The position numbers were made by a program, and so were the translations under genes. Source: Candidatus Woesearchaeota archaeon (GTDB lineage Archaea; Nanobdellota; Nanobdellia; Woesearchaeales; JABIAG01). From it: 64,000 nucleotides of DNA. The first letter of the stretch is position 1, and every line of letters starts with the position of its first letter. The DNA lies in contig JABIAG010000001.1 of NCBI GenBank assembly GCA_018653365.1, forward strand, positions 452,951-516,950, in the 5' to 3' direction. Below, piece by piece: positions 33,314-41,742 of this stretch. The notes under the pieces are model-generated. The model was not told the DNA's origin. It saw nothing but the letters and a program-made list of their open reading frames with translations, and made no database searches.

Positions 33314-33555
33314 TCTTATTGGGATTTGTTCTTTTCTTTGCAACAGGAATAGACGATATACTTGCTTATTCAAATTTAATGATGATTGAAGGATCCTGGT
33401 GGACAATATGTGTTGGAGTACTCATAGCAACATTTGTTTCTTTATTCATAGCACACCTGTTAGAAGAAAAACTAGAAAAATTCCCACACCCAGAAAAAAT
33501 AGGTGGCACAATAATCATCCTAATGGGAATTTTATTGGCATTACAGATTCTATAA
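33217..33555 (+). CDS. C-terminal half of a frameshifted CadD-family transporter
   Basis: The homologous part begins near 33300 (QIILLGFVLFFATGIDD) and has three membrane helices, ending GGTIIILMGILLALQIL. It repeats the unit of the first half. Upstream codons in this frame (from a TTG at 33217) are a shadow of the first half and match nothing, and no good ribosome site precedes the homologous part. It therefore reads as the second half of one broken gene. Confidence 0.55.
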   Translation: MERHKTNRISYKKSRKTPRKILKQNIFRQTQIILLGFVLFFATGIDDILAYSNLMMIEGSWWTICVGVLIATFVSLFIAHLLEEKLEKFPHPEKIGGTIIILMGILLALQIL

Positions 33556-33602
33556 TTGATTTCTTAAAAGCTTTAGAGAATAATAATGTTGTTGGAAGTA
33601 AG

Positions 33603-33624
33603 ACGCCACCGCCCGACGTCGAAC
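33603..33624. repeat. partial copy of the tRNA-Ser 3' end: candidate left attachment site
   Basis: ACGCCACCGCCC at 33603-33614 is identical and in the same orientation to the 3' end of tRNA-Ser at 60883-60894. TCGAAC also recurs after the same 4-nt gap (33619-33624 and 60899-60904), so 18 of 22 positions match. No cloverleaf can be drawn here, so it is not a working tRNA. A tyrosine recombinase gene sits next to the intact tRNA. These are the expected marks of an element inserted at a tRNA 3' end. The rest of 33556-33799 holds no gene I can support. Confidence 0.5.
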
Positions 33625-33799
33625 GTGCAGTTCATATCCGCAACTAATTCCTGCTTCTTATAACGTAACTAACCCGTAGGTGATATAAATAATCTTCCAT
33701 TTTGCGATGAGAGGTTCTAGTCAATGATTGAGCCATCTCATCATAATAAAAACAAGATTTAAATACTTTGTAGCCCTGAAAGGTACTTGAAGATTAAAT

Positions 33800-34639
33800 A
33801 TGAAAGTTATCTTAAGTAGAAAAGGGTTCGATTCAGGTTACGGTGGTTATCCTAGTTTAATTCTTCCAGATTGTAAATTGATATCGCTTCCGATTCCTTC
33901 AAAGGATTCAACAAGATATTCTGATTTAAAATTAAATAAACAACAGACATATTTTGATTTAATGAAAGAAATAAAACCCGCAATTAAATATAACAAACAA
34001 TGGCATGAATTAACAAAAGATACAGAATGTCATTTAGATCCAGATATTTATACTTCTGTTTTAGAAAGAAGTAAAGAATGGAAAGCTTGTTTTGGACAAG
34101 TTGGAGGATCACAAACGCATTTAATGAATCAAAATGTTAAAGAAGGAGATTTGTTTTTGTTTTTTGGTTGGTTTAAACAAACCCGTTTGAAAGATAAAAA
34201 ACTATGTTTTGATAAATTGGCCCATGATTTACATGTTATTTTTGGCTATTTTCAAATCGGCGAAATAATACATACTAACCAGCAGACCCAAATTTCTAAA
34301 TGGTTAAAGTCTCACCCGCATATGTTAGAAAAATATAATAACAAAAAACAAAATACTATTTATATCGCAAGAAACACATTAACCTGGAATGATAAACTGC
34401 CTGGTGCAGGTACTTTCAAATTTAATCAAGATCTAGTTTTAACTAAAAAAGGCTTTTCACGTTCAAGGTGGAAGCTATCCGATTTCTTTGAGAATGTAAA
34501 CATAAGTCATCATTCTAAAAAGTCTTGGAAACATGAAGGATACTTTCAATCTGCAGGTATCGGACAAGAATTTGTGATTGAAGACAATGTTCTAATTGAA
34601 AACTGGGCTAAAAACTTAATAAAAAACAATACAGTTTAG
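33800..34639 (+). CDS. Nmad3 (nucleotide modification associated domain 3) family protein
   Basis: The 279-residue product begins ILSRKGFDSGYGGYPSLI and continues LPIPSKDS, FGQVGGSQTHLMNQ, EGDLFLFFGWF and NTIYIARNTL. This pattern matches the Nmad3 family as I recall it, which was predicted from phage and mobile-element neighbourhoods to act in making modified nucleotides or DNA. Here it is the first gene inside the proposed element, which also carries DNA methyltransferases. No experimental activity is known to me. A TTTAAATAC box lies about 40 nt upstream. Confidence 0.7.
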   Translation: MKVILSRKGFDSGYGGYPSLILPDCKLISLPIPSKDSTRYSDLKLNKQQTYFDLMKEIKPAIKYNKQWHELTKDTECHLDPDIYTSVLERSKEWKACFGQVGGSQTHLMNQNVKEGDLFLFFGWFKQTRLKDKKLCFDKLAHDLHVIFGYFQIGEIIHTNQQTQISKWLKSHPHMLEKYNNKKQNTIYIARNTLTWNDKLPGAGTFKFNQDLVLTKKGFSRSRWKLSDFFENVNISHHSKKSWKHEGYFQSAGIGQEFVIEDNVLIENWAKNLIKNNTV

Positions 34640-34650
34640 AAATACATCGT

Positions 34651-34923
34651 TCATTTATCCTGAAGATAAAAACACTTTTCACAAAACGATTTAACATCTT
34701 TCTTTTCATAATCATCACAATGTACGGTAGCGGGCTCCCCACAATTACATGTGGGTTTTGCCGTTTTCCAAGTTTCCTCAAAGATTCTTTGACATTCTGG
34801 ATTATTACACACCATATCTTCTATATCTACATGCATAAGCTCAAACTCTTCATTAATGGGCGTAGTAACAGTTACATCGGTTTTAAACATTTTTCTACAC
34901 ACTTGACATTCTAACTTTCGCAT
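34651..34923 (-). CDS. small zinc-ribbon protein
   Basis: The 90-residue product contains nine cysteines in paired form: CQVCRK at the start, CNNPEC in the middle, then CNCGE, HCDD and FCEKCF. This suggests two zinc-binding sites. No enzyme motif is seen. It forms a pair with the next cysteine-rich gene 36 nt upstream on the same strand. Confidence 0.55.
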   Translation of the reverse strand: MRKLECQVCRKMFKTDVTVTTPINEEFELMHVDIEDMVCNNPECQRIFEETWKTAKPTCNCGEPATVHCDDYEKKDVKSFCEKCFYLQDK

Positions 34924-34959
34924 TTTTATATAAAACCCCTCATTATTACATAGAACATA

Positions 34960-35169
34960 TTATTTCACAAACCTTGTTTGGTCTAAACACTTTTTACACT
35001 TAATAATTATTTTGCCATTTTTAATAAAGGGTGTTGGATATTTTACTTTCTTACCACAATTATGGCAAATTTCCCAATTTCCAGGCATTTCTTCATACTT
35101 TTTTTCACACTCAGAACTACATAAGAACTTTTCGGTTTCTTTTCCACAAATAAAACATTTTGATTTCAT
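34960..35169 (-). CDS. small zinc-ribbon protein
   Basis: The 69-residue product has CFICGKETEKFLCSSEC at the N-terminus, a pattern like the TRASH/MYM-type zinc site, then CHNCGKK and CKKCLDQ as a second ribbon. It is basic overall and may bind DNA, RNA or a metal. It is divergent from the ribbon-helix-helix gene and upstream of another zinc-ribbon gene. Confidence 0.55.
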   Translation of the reverse strand: MKSKCFICGKETEKFLCSSECEKKYEEMPGNWEICHNCGKKVKYPTPFIKNGKIIIKCKKCLDQTRFVK

Positions 35170-35249
35170 TTTATTGATTTAATAATGTTTGACTAAATAA
35201 ATATTGTTGTATTAGAATGCCGAAAAGCTTAAATACTAGGTGCTATCAT

Positions 35250-35579
35250 ATGCTATACGTGACTGTTCAAATGAATATGCGACTATCAGAAAAACTCATT
35301 TCAGATATAGACTTTGTAGCTCAAATATTGGGCGTTACAAGAAGTGAATGGCTAAAAGTAAAATTCGCAGAATTTGTAAAAGAACAAAAAGAAATACTAT
35401 TAGAAGAACTAGAAATGAAATTCGTAAGAGAACAAATAACCGAAACCGAATTTAAGAAAAAAGCAGGATACGCTCCAACTAAAGCAATGATGTATGCACA
35501 AAAACAAATAAAACAAGCAGCACAAAACTATCTCTCCGATATGACAAACAAAGCATTAAAAAGAAAATATGGCTATTGA
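35250..35579 (+). CDS. ribbon-helix-helix-like small protein
   Basis: The 109-residue product starts with a strand and two helices (VQMNMRLSEKLISDIDFVAQILGVTRSEWLKVKF), the layout of a ribbon-helix-helix DNA-binding domain as in CopG or antitoxins. A long helical tail follows. A CTTAAATA box lies about 18-22 nt upstream; GTG or ATG codons slightly downstream are also possible starts. The next small gene begins 12 nt after its stop. It could be the regulator or antitoxin of a small module, but no toxin is recognised. Confidence 0.5.
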   Translation: MLYVTVQMNMRLSEKLISDIDFVAQILGVTRSEWLKVKFAEFVKEQKEILLEELEMKFVREQITETEFKKKAGYAPTKAMMYAQKQIKQAAQNYLSDMTNKALKRKYGY

Positions 35580-35591
35580 ATGGGATGAAAA

Positions 35592-35780
35592 ATGGAATTA
35601 AAAGATAAAGTAGCAATCATGACTGATGAGGGTATTCATAATATTGTGATGTCTGCGTGTAAGAAGTTTAATTTAAGTTTTGAAGAAGCTAATGATTTAG
35701 TGGGTGATTGGATACGTTATTCTTATGATCTAAAAAGAGCAGAAGAAGAAAAAAATAAGGGAGTTTTAAAAAGTTTTTAA
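35592..35780 (+). CDS. small hypothetical protein
   Basis: This is a 62-residue acidic helical protein with no recognised family. It begins 12 nt after the ribbon-helix-helix gene, with a GGGATGAAAA-like site before its ATG, so the two are likely co-transcribed. Confidence 0.4.
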   Translation: MELKDKVAIMTDEGIHNIVMSACKKFNLSFEEANDLVGDWIRYSYDLKRAEEEKNKGVLKSF

Positions 35781-35797
35781 TAAGAGAGGTCCTAATA

Positions 35798-35902
35798 ATT
35801 AAACTAACTAAACTAAGTAAAGAATTAGAAGCTGAAATGCCAGAAGAAATTAGAAAATTAAGAATGTTCTATTTTGAGGAAATTGAAGGAAAACTCTATT
35901 AA
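35798..35902 (+). CDS. possible 34-residue gene with a non-standard start
   Basis: An open frame follows the ribosome-site-like GAGAGGTCC, but the only codon at the right distance is ATT. It would encode about 34 mostly helical residues (IKLTKLSKELEAEMP, then a Met-Phe-Tyr-Phe run). It may be a decayed gene end or a very small gene of the upstream pair. Evidence is weak. Confidence 0.2.
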   Translation: MKLTKLSKELEAEMPEEIRKLRMFYFEEIEGKLY

Positions 35903-35924
35903 TCCTGGTTGGTTGTAGAAAGTA

Positions 35925-35932
35925 TTTTAAAT
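35925..35932 (+). promoter_or_regulatory. TATA box of the methyltransferase at 35954
   Basis: TTTTAAAT lies 22-29 nt before the ATG at 35954. It argues against a start 15 codons earlier, which would precede the box. Confidence 0.5.
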
Positions 35933-35953
35933 GTGGAGTGTTATTTATGCACG

Positions 35954-36643
35954 ATGGTTATAAAAACGGTTTCAATAAAACAAGCATATAAGCAATGGGC
36001 AGGTAAGTATGAACAAGATTTGCCTTACCTTTTTGAAAGTGAAAGTGAAAAGATAATGCCTCTACTTGGAAATGTTAAAGGAAAAAGAATTCTTGATTTA
36101 GGTTGTGGTACGGGACGATATAGCATTGCGCTTGCCAAAAAAGGCGCAATTGTAACAGCTGTTGACTTTTCTGAAGAAATGTTGTCTATGGCTAAAGATA
36201 AAGCTAAAAATGCTAAAGTTAAGATTGATTTTAAGTGTATTGATTTGAAAAAGAAATTTCCATTTAAAAAAGAAAGCTTTGATATTGTTTTATCAATGTT
36301 AGTTCTTGGACATTTCAAGAATTTAGAACCTATGATAAATAAAATTTCAAAAGTTCTTAAACTCGATGGAACATGTATGATTTCAACATTCAATCCAAAT
36401 AAAGAAGGCGGGAAAATGGCACTTGTTCAAAGTCTCGGGCTTGACGCAAGAAAGTATTCACAAACAAAAGAAGAATACATTAATGCTATAAAAAAAGCCA
36501 AACTTTCACTTGAAAAGTATTTGGAAATAAAATTCTCAAAGCAGGCGGTATTTAATGCAAAGAAAGATGGTGTAAACCTTAAACCTTACAGCCATAAACC
36601 CTTTCTAATAGCTTTTAAAATAAGAAAGAAGATTAACTTTTAA
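35954..36643 (+). CDS. class I SAM-dependent methyltransferase
   Basis: The 229-residue product has clear motif I RILDLGCGTGRYSIAL near 47, motif II IVTAVDFSEEML and a motif IV-like FDIVLSMLVLGHF. This is the layout of small-molecule or ubiquinone/menaquinone-type methyltransferases, not of DNA methylases (no NPPY or PCQ). Its 3' end overlaps the convergent MFS gene by 11 nt. The substrate is unknown. It is cargo of the proposed element. Confidence 0.8.
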   Translation: MVIKTVSIKQAYKQWAGKYEQDLPYLFESESEKIMPLLGNVKGKRILDLGCGTGRYSIALAKKGAIVTAVDFSEEMLSMAKDKAKNAKVKIDFKCIDLKKKFPFKKESFDIVLSMLVLGHFKNLEPMINKISKVLKLDGTCMISTFNPNKEGGKMALVQSLGLDARKYSQTKEEYINAIKKAKLSLEKYLEIKFSKQAVFNAKKDGVNLKPYSHKPFLIAFKIRKKINF

Positions 36644-37808
36644 CTTCAGAAGCTAATCTTACTGGAAAGAATAAACCAATAAGAATAAAGACTGCACAAC
36701 CAATAAAGACTATTGGCAAACTTATTGTAGCAAGTCCTGCTAAAGTTCCAATAATCATAATATCAAACAAGGAATCCAATCCAGAGAATAAAGACAATAC
36801 TGTTGATCTGCTCTTGGTAATATAATCATTTGCTACTTGTGTCATAATGGGGGTTCTTAACCTTCTTAGTACGAATAATGCCACAAATACGATTAAAGCT
36901 ACAATAAGAATATTTCCTAAAAATGCGGCTGCAAGAAACGCAACAAGATTTAAAATAGCAATTGAATAAATCAAAGTTTTAGTTTTAAACTTATTCTCAA
37001 ACCATTCGATTTTGTTAAGAACAAAGTAAACGAACAGATAAGATAAAGCGTAAATTAAACCAAACCACATAACCGCAACCCCCGCATTAGTTAAGAATGG
37101 TTGAGCCATTTCTCTAAAAGCCCAGAAAGGAATATAAATAAACATTTGACCAATTGCCATTAAAAAATAAGGCGATTTTCTTATGAATCTAAAACCTTCC
37201 TTAAGATGTTCATAAGGATGAATCAATCTTGAAAGTTCATGAGATTTAGGAGTTGTTAACTTAAATAATAAACCAAGCTTTACAAGACTAAAAACAATTC
37301 CTAAAACAATTACAATAATAAACTGCATTTCAGTCAAATCTTTAGCAATGTACGCCCCAAAGATAACTGCAATAGCTAAAGCAATCTGAGGAGCAGAAGT
37401 TATCTTGCCCCAAACCTTACTCATAGTATGTTTCTTTCCTATCTCTTCCAACGACTCATAAATTAAAGCATCTTTCACACCTGAATGGAAAGTAGTTGAA
37501 ATACCAACCAAAGCCGCAATCAAATAAAACATCCATTTATCAAAAGCAAAAATCAATAACACTATGGATAAAATAAATATTAATTGCGAAACGATTAAAG
37601 AAGCTTTATGGCCATATTTATCAGCAAAGGTTCCAGTAGGAACTTCAAAAATCAATGAAAAAACAACATCAATAACAAACAATATTAAAATATCCGACAA
37701 GGTCAAACCCCTATGCAAATAGAATAAAGTCAATACCGGGACTAAAAAGCTAATACTACCAAAAAACGAAGCCCAAAAATATATTTTTGGGTTATCTTTA
37801 ACCGCCAT
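36633..37808 (-). CDS. MFS transporter
   Basis: The 391-residue protein has about twelve membrane helices. The MFS loop motif after helix 2 is visible as GTFADKYGHKASLI, and the centre carries a cytoplasmic linker (TTPKSHELSRLIHPYEHLKEG). Such proteins are proton-coupled exporters or importers; the drug/metabolite efflux type is the most likely by layout. The substrate is unknown. It is convergent with the methyltransferase gene. Confidence 0.85.
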   Translation of the reverse strand: MAVKDNPKIYFWASFFGSISFLVPVLTLFYLHRGLTLSDILILFVIDVVFSLIFEVPTGTFADKYGHKASLIVSQLIFILSIVLLIFAFDKWMFYLIAALVGISTTFHSGVKDALIYESLEEIGKKHTMSKVWGKITSAPQIALAIAVIFGAYIAKDLTEMQFIIVIVLGIVFSLVKLGLLFKLTTPKSHELSRLIHPYEHLKEGFRFIRKSPYFLMAIGQMFIYIPFWAFREMAQPFLTNAGVAVMWFGLIYALSYLFVYFVLNKIEWFENKFKTKTLIYSIAILNLVAFLAAAFLGNILIVALIVFVALFVLRRLRTPIMTQVANDYITKSRSTVLSLFSGLDSLFDIMIIGTLAGLATISLPIVFIGCAVFILIGLFFPVRLASEVKS

Positions 37809-37842
37809 ACCGCTAATATTCTAATATTAAGTATTTAAATCT

Positions 37843-38001
37843 TTATCCAAAACCTCTTCTTAACAACTCTTTCTTAACACTCATTCTAATAAAAGAAGAA
37901 ACAGAAATGTTTTCTCCACATATATCTTGTATTTTTTCCCATAATTCAAGAGATATGCTTATACTTCTCGATCTAGTCCGTTTTCTAACTCTTTCAAGCA
38001 T
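37843..38001 (-). CDS. ribbon-helix-helix protein, 52 residues
   Basis: A frame from ATG 38001 to TAA 37843 encodes a very basic start (LERVRKRTRSRS), a strand SISISLELWEKI and two helices ending KKELLRRGFG. This fits the CopG/MetJ/Arc ribbon-helix-helix fold. It overlaps the end of the upstream 65-residue gene by 43 nt in another frame, so the two are translationally coupled and may form a heterodimer or a regulatory pair. Confidence 0.55.
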   Translation of the reverse strand: MLERVRKRTRSRSISISLELWEKIQDICGENISVSSFIRMSVKKELLRRGFG

Positions 38002-38156
38002 TTTAGTATCTCCTCCAATTTGGTTGTTAGTGAAGATTCCATTAAGGCCATAAAACGAATATAATCACTTTTCTTAACAAAACCAAGCTTTTCAGCTCTT
38101 AATTGGATTTCTCTTTCTTGTTCTTCAGAAAGCAATAACTCATATCTTTTCTTCAT
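37959..38156 (-). CDS. ribbon-helix-helix-like small protein
   Basis: The 65-residue product begins RYELLLSEEQEREIQLRAEKLGFVKKSDYIRFM, a strand and two helices as in ribbon-helix-helix proteins of plasmids, followed by a short helical tail. A GTTTAAATAA box sits about 25 nt before the ATG. It is the first gene of a pair with the 52-residue gene and resembles the 68-residue gene at the other end of the element in layout. Confidence 0.55.
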   Translation of the reverse strand: MKKRYELLLSEEQEREIQLRAEKLGFVKKSDYIRFMALMESSLTTKLEEILKCLKELENGLDREV

Positions 38157-38224
38157 AATAATAAGAATATCTAACTTTTATTTAAACCCCTCACGAGTGT
38201 CTTTCCCAGAGTTTCTACCCCCGT

Positions 38225-38416
38225 TTACTTTATTATGAATTTTTCAGTACTATCTGCTGGGTTTTTATCAAGAAGCATCAATAAAGCATTTCTTCCATTT
38301 AAATCAATAAGATAATAATGTAAACAATCGCCTTTTTTAATAAGTTTCCTAAAATAAGCTCTTTTGCCAATGTTAGAAAGTGGTAACTTTTCTTCTCTTG
38401 GATTCTTAATTTCCAA
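38225..38416 (-). CDS. small hypothetical protein
   Basis: The 63-residue basic protein starts at a TTG with GGGAG about 6 nt upstream and ATTTATAG further back. It has a beta-rich centre (CLHYYLIDLNGRNALLMLL). No family is recognised. It lies between VirB4 and the ribbon-helix-helix pair. Confidence 0.4.
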   Translation of the reverse strand: MEIKNPREEKLPLSNIGKRAYFRKLIKKGDCLHYYLIDLNGRNALLMLLDKNPADSTEKFIIK

Positions 38417-38611
38417 CCAACTCCCGCAAATTTAGCTATAAATGTCATGATTATGAAACAAGATGAACTGCTATGACAGTTTACCCTTTTTGAATAGCCT
38501 CTTTTTTACGTCAAAATCATTAATTTTAACAATTATTAAAGAACCAAGAATAGTTTATAAAGAACACCTTATACTTACTCAATTTGATTATTAAACTACT
38601 TGATGGAAATG

Positions 38612-38689
38612 TTGTGCGCTTACTTGTGCGGTTTAATTTTAACAATACAGAAGCTCAGGGCCAATAATTCGCTACTTTGTGCGGTTTAA
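38612..38689. repeat. short direct repeats around the end of the VirB4 gene
   Basis: TTGTGCGGTTTAA occurs exactly at 38624-38636 and 38677-38689, and a shorter relative TTGTGCGCTTA at 38612-38622. The third copy covers the last codons of the VirB4 gene. A 7-bp hairpin around 38464-38483 lies in the same gap. Such repeats may bind a plasmid-type replication or partition protein, or mark recombination. No gene other than the small one above is seen in 38417-38671. Confidence 0.4.
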
Positions 38690-41689
38690 ATTGCTATTAA
38701 TAACAGAGTTTTTTTGACCGCTAAATTGTAACTGCACAAATTCCTTTATTTCATGACGCAATAACATTTTTAGACCGTGCTTGGCAAAACTGTTTTTGAT
38801 TCTATTTCCTGTTAATATAATATAAGCACGCTTCCCATAATCTCTTACTATATTCTCAAACTTTTCTTTTTTGTTCTTTCTATTTTCTCTTAAACATATG
38901 CCGGTTTCAACTTCTAAACCTATCTTTTGTCCTAATTTATTCTTAAAAACAACATCGGGTTTCTTAGTCTGATAACATTTAACCTCTTTTGTATACTTTC
39001 TTATCTCTTCTGCAATTATTGCAACTAAAAAAGTATGTTCAGCAGATTCAGGATGATTAGGCTTAACATAATAAGGAAAAGGACCGGATTCAAGATTATG
39101 ACACTTCATAAGCACATAATTGTGATTATTCAACATATTAATTTGTAAAGGAGTTAAACCTTTAGCTCCATGAAATGGCTTGTTAATGTCAATATTAGCT
39201 TTTTCATCTTCCTTATCATCCTTTACTTTAGGCAGTTTAGCCTCACCTAAGCTTATAAGCTCATTAGGATTGGTGGTTATTAGTTTATGCTCCTCTTCAC
39301 TCGCAACTACCTTTAATTCTTGATGATCATTATCCATAATTAAAACACCATCTCCGGGCATGGCAGATAACAAATAATCTTGTTCTGGCTGACTTAAATT
39401 AAATGTTGTTGCTACACTTCTTATTACCGCTGGTTTTTGTCTTAGAAGAAAAGTATAAGAAGTATTAGAAAGAACAGCATGACCTGCCTTTGAAGCAACT
39501 AAATCAGCAACATCCTGAGTAATCATCAACAACCCCAAATTATGCTTTCTACACGTCTTAACAATTTCAAAAATATAACTTGATTCTTTAGCAGTCTGCA
39601 ATAAAGACCAAGCTTCATCAATAACAAAAACCTTCTTTCTATTTGTACCTTTCATCTTCATATAAACATAATCAAGAACTAAATACATAACAACGGGTTT
39701 GACCTGTTTAGGCATGTTACCAATATTAAAACACAAAAAATTATTATCAAAGTTAATTCTGGTTTTTCTATCAAGAAAACCAAAAACACCCCGTTCAGTG
39801 TACATCTGCAAACGATTAAGTAATGCTCGATAAGTTACTTTTTCCTGCTGAACAGAAGCCTTTTCTAACTTACTTAAAGTTAAAAAAAGATCAGACATTA
39901 TTGGTGGTTCATGACTATTATAATCATCTCTTGTTATCCCACAGTTCTCATAAGTTAAGTCAATAGCTCTATCAAGAATAGACTTTTGTAATTCATTAAG
40001 GTCCTTAAACATTATTTGAAATAAATCCATCAAACTAAGCCTTTTTTCAAGATACTCATGCCCCATAAGATCCAACGGATTAATAATAGTTTCAGAATCC
40101 TTAGAAATAGTTATACACTCACCACCATAATGCTGTGTAATAGCCAAATACTCCCCCTGAGGATCAATAATTATGATATCTGTTCCATTCATAAACTGTC
40201 TTGCAATAAGAAGCTTAGTAAAATAACTCTTACCACCTCCCGATGTTGAAAGAACAAGACCATTAGCATTAGCTAAGTTGAAGATGTTTTTAATTAATGG
40301 AATGCCATTCTTATTTAACCCTAATAAAATGCCATCATTATCAATATTTAAAAAAGGACTTGAAAAAGGAAAAAAAGCAGCTAATCCTTTTGTGTGAATA
40401 TTTCTTGTAAGTTTTAAAGCATTATTAGCTAAAGGAAGCATACTAGTATAACTCTCCATCATCTGAAACAAAGGAGGCTTATTCTGAATCATCAAAGAAT
40501 CTAACTCAGCTTTAACCTTTTTAGAAAGCAAATCAATCTCTTCCTTATCTCTGCCCTTACACATAACATATAAAGAAACATCAAAAAGCTTCTGCTGACC
40601 CTTTTGTAAATCTGTTAAAATTTCCTTTGTAGCTTTGAACTTAATATCCAAACTTGGATTAAGAATACCTTTTTGAGAATCAACATACAAATCAGCTTGT
40701 TGCTTTTGCAAATCCCTATTTAACTGAATCATCATCATGTCAATTGGATACGGTTGAATATGAATACTAATATCATATTTATCCCCCGAACCAATAATTC
40801 TGTCTAAAAAACCTTTTTCAACAGAACTAGGATAACCAAAAACTGCGATGAGTTTACAAAATAAGTTATCAATAGCAAAATGATCTGGGAAGAATTTAAC
40901 TTCATTAGGAGAAAACAAGAAATGGGCAACTTCCTTAATCTCTTTTTCAACCTTCTTATCTTTCATAACAGCAAACAACTTAATAAGAGAATTATCAGTT
41001 AATCTCTTTACTTTTAAACCAATATTAGAAAGCTTCTCAGCACAAACATCAGCTTGTACCTCAATATTATCTTTTTCCCTTATTATTATGTAAAAATTCC
41101 TATTCTGAACACCATTAACTTCAATAGACCTTTCTATAAACTGCTTATATGATTCAAATAACGAGTTTGATCTTTCAGTATTTGCAAGCTTGCCAATATG
41201 TTCAAAATGATCTTTCAAAGAAATAGGATTAGTAGTAATATGGATTTGGATAGGAAAATCTAAACTGTTTAAAAACTTCTGAAATCCAATAAGAATAGCT
41301 TCCTTCTCATCATCGGTCTTAAGCATAAAATTCATAGGAATAACTTCCAAAATAGCAAGCTTGCTCTTAGACTGAATTATAGTATTATTTCGTATAGCTT
41401 TAATATCAACTATGCTCTGAAGAATCTGACTTAAAACACTTACTTTAGGATTCTTCTTATAATTATAAAAGTTTTTAAGCTTATTTTTCCCATCAAAAAA
41501 CATAAAAAAAGCAGCAGTACAAAGAATAAATAAAATAATCGTGCTTGTCACTTCCACAGACAAACCAGACTTAAAAGCAATAATAAAACAGATTAAGAAT
41601 GTGGGTAGAGCATAAACAAGTTGAGAGAAGGTTAAACCAAACAAAATCTTCTCCTTATGCTGAAGCGGAGGAGGGATGTCGTAAGCCAT
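38672..41689 (-). CDS. virB4: VirB4-family secretion ATPase fused to a PrgI/VirB3-like N-terminus and a nuclease-like C-terminus
   Basis: The 1005-residue protein has three parts. Residues 1-90 resemble PrgI/VirB3: DIPPPLQHKEKILFGLTF, then two membrane helices. Residues about 100-830 are a VirB4/TraC-type ATPase with Walker A STSGGGKSYF near 480, Walker B VFVIDEAW near 690 and DVADLVASKAG after it. Residues about 850-1005 show a possible PD-(D/E)xK core: KPDVVF near 910, then LEVETG near 925 followed by a Lys/Arg-rich helix. VirB4 ATPases power type IV secretion and conjugation. The nuclease-like tail is unusual. Upstream on the same strand are a lipoprotein, SNase and CxxC gene. Confidence 0.85.
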   Translation of the reverse strand: MAYDIPPPLQHKEKILFGLTFSQLVYALPTFLICFIIAFKSGLSVEVTSTIILFILCTAAFFMFFDGKNKLKNFYNYKKNPKVSVLSQILQSIVDIKAIRNNTIIQSKSKLAILEVIPMNFMLKTDDEKEAILIGFQKFLNSLDFPIQIHITTNPISLKDHFEHIGKLANTERSNSLFESYKQFIERSIEVNGVQNRNFYIIIREKDNIEVQADVCAEKLSNIGLKVKRLTDNSLIKLFAVMKDKKVEKEIKEVAHFLFSPNEVKFFPDHFAIDNLFCKLIAVFGYPSSVEKGFLDRIIGSGDKYDISIHIQPYPIDMMMIQLNRDLQKQQADLYVDSQKGILNPSLDIKFKATKEILTDLQKGQQKLFDVSLYVMCKGRDKEEIDLLSKKVKAELDSLMIQNKPPLFQMMESYTSMLPLANNALKLTRNIHTKGLAAFFPFSSPFLNIDNDGILLGLNKNGIPLIKNIFNLANANGLVLSTSGGGKSYFTKLLIARQFMNGTDIIIIDPQGEYLAITQHYGGECITISKDSETIINPLDLMGHEYLEKRLSLMDLFQIMFKDLNELQKSILDRAIDLTYENCGITRDDYNSHEPPIMSDLFLTLSKLEKASVQQEKVTYRALLNRLQMYTERGVFGFLDRKTRINFDNNFLCFNIGNMPKQVKPVVMYLVLDYVYMKMKGTNRKKVFVIDEAWSLLQTAKESSYIFEIVKTCRKHNLGLLMITQDVADLVASKAGHAVLSNTSYTFLLRQKPAVIRSVATTFNLSQPEQDYLLSAMPGDGVLIMDNDHQELKVVASEEEHKLITTNPNELISLGEAKLPKVKDDKEDEKANIDINKPFHGAKGLTPLQINMLNNHNYVLMKCHNLESGPFPYYVKPNHPESAEHTFLVAIIAEEIRKYTKEVKCYQTKKPDVVFKNKLGQKIGLEVETGICLRENRKNKKEKFENIVRDYGKRAYIILTGNRIKNSFAKHGLKMLLRHEIKEFVQLQFSGQKNSVINSNLNRTK

Positions 41690-41742
41690 AAAATAAAACT
41701 GATTAAATTATATAATAAGGGGTTTAATAGAAATTACGTGAT

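Noticed and set aside
33290-33320. Programmed -1 frameshift in the CadD-type gene
   Set aside because: No X-XXY-YYZ slippery heptamer in the correct frame and no clear downstream stem; an indel is simpler.
33603-33690. A functional tRNA gene on the minus strand
   Set aside because: Only the 3' end resembles tRNA-Ser; T-arm and acceptor strands do not pair and there is no 5' half, so it is treated as a fragment.
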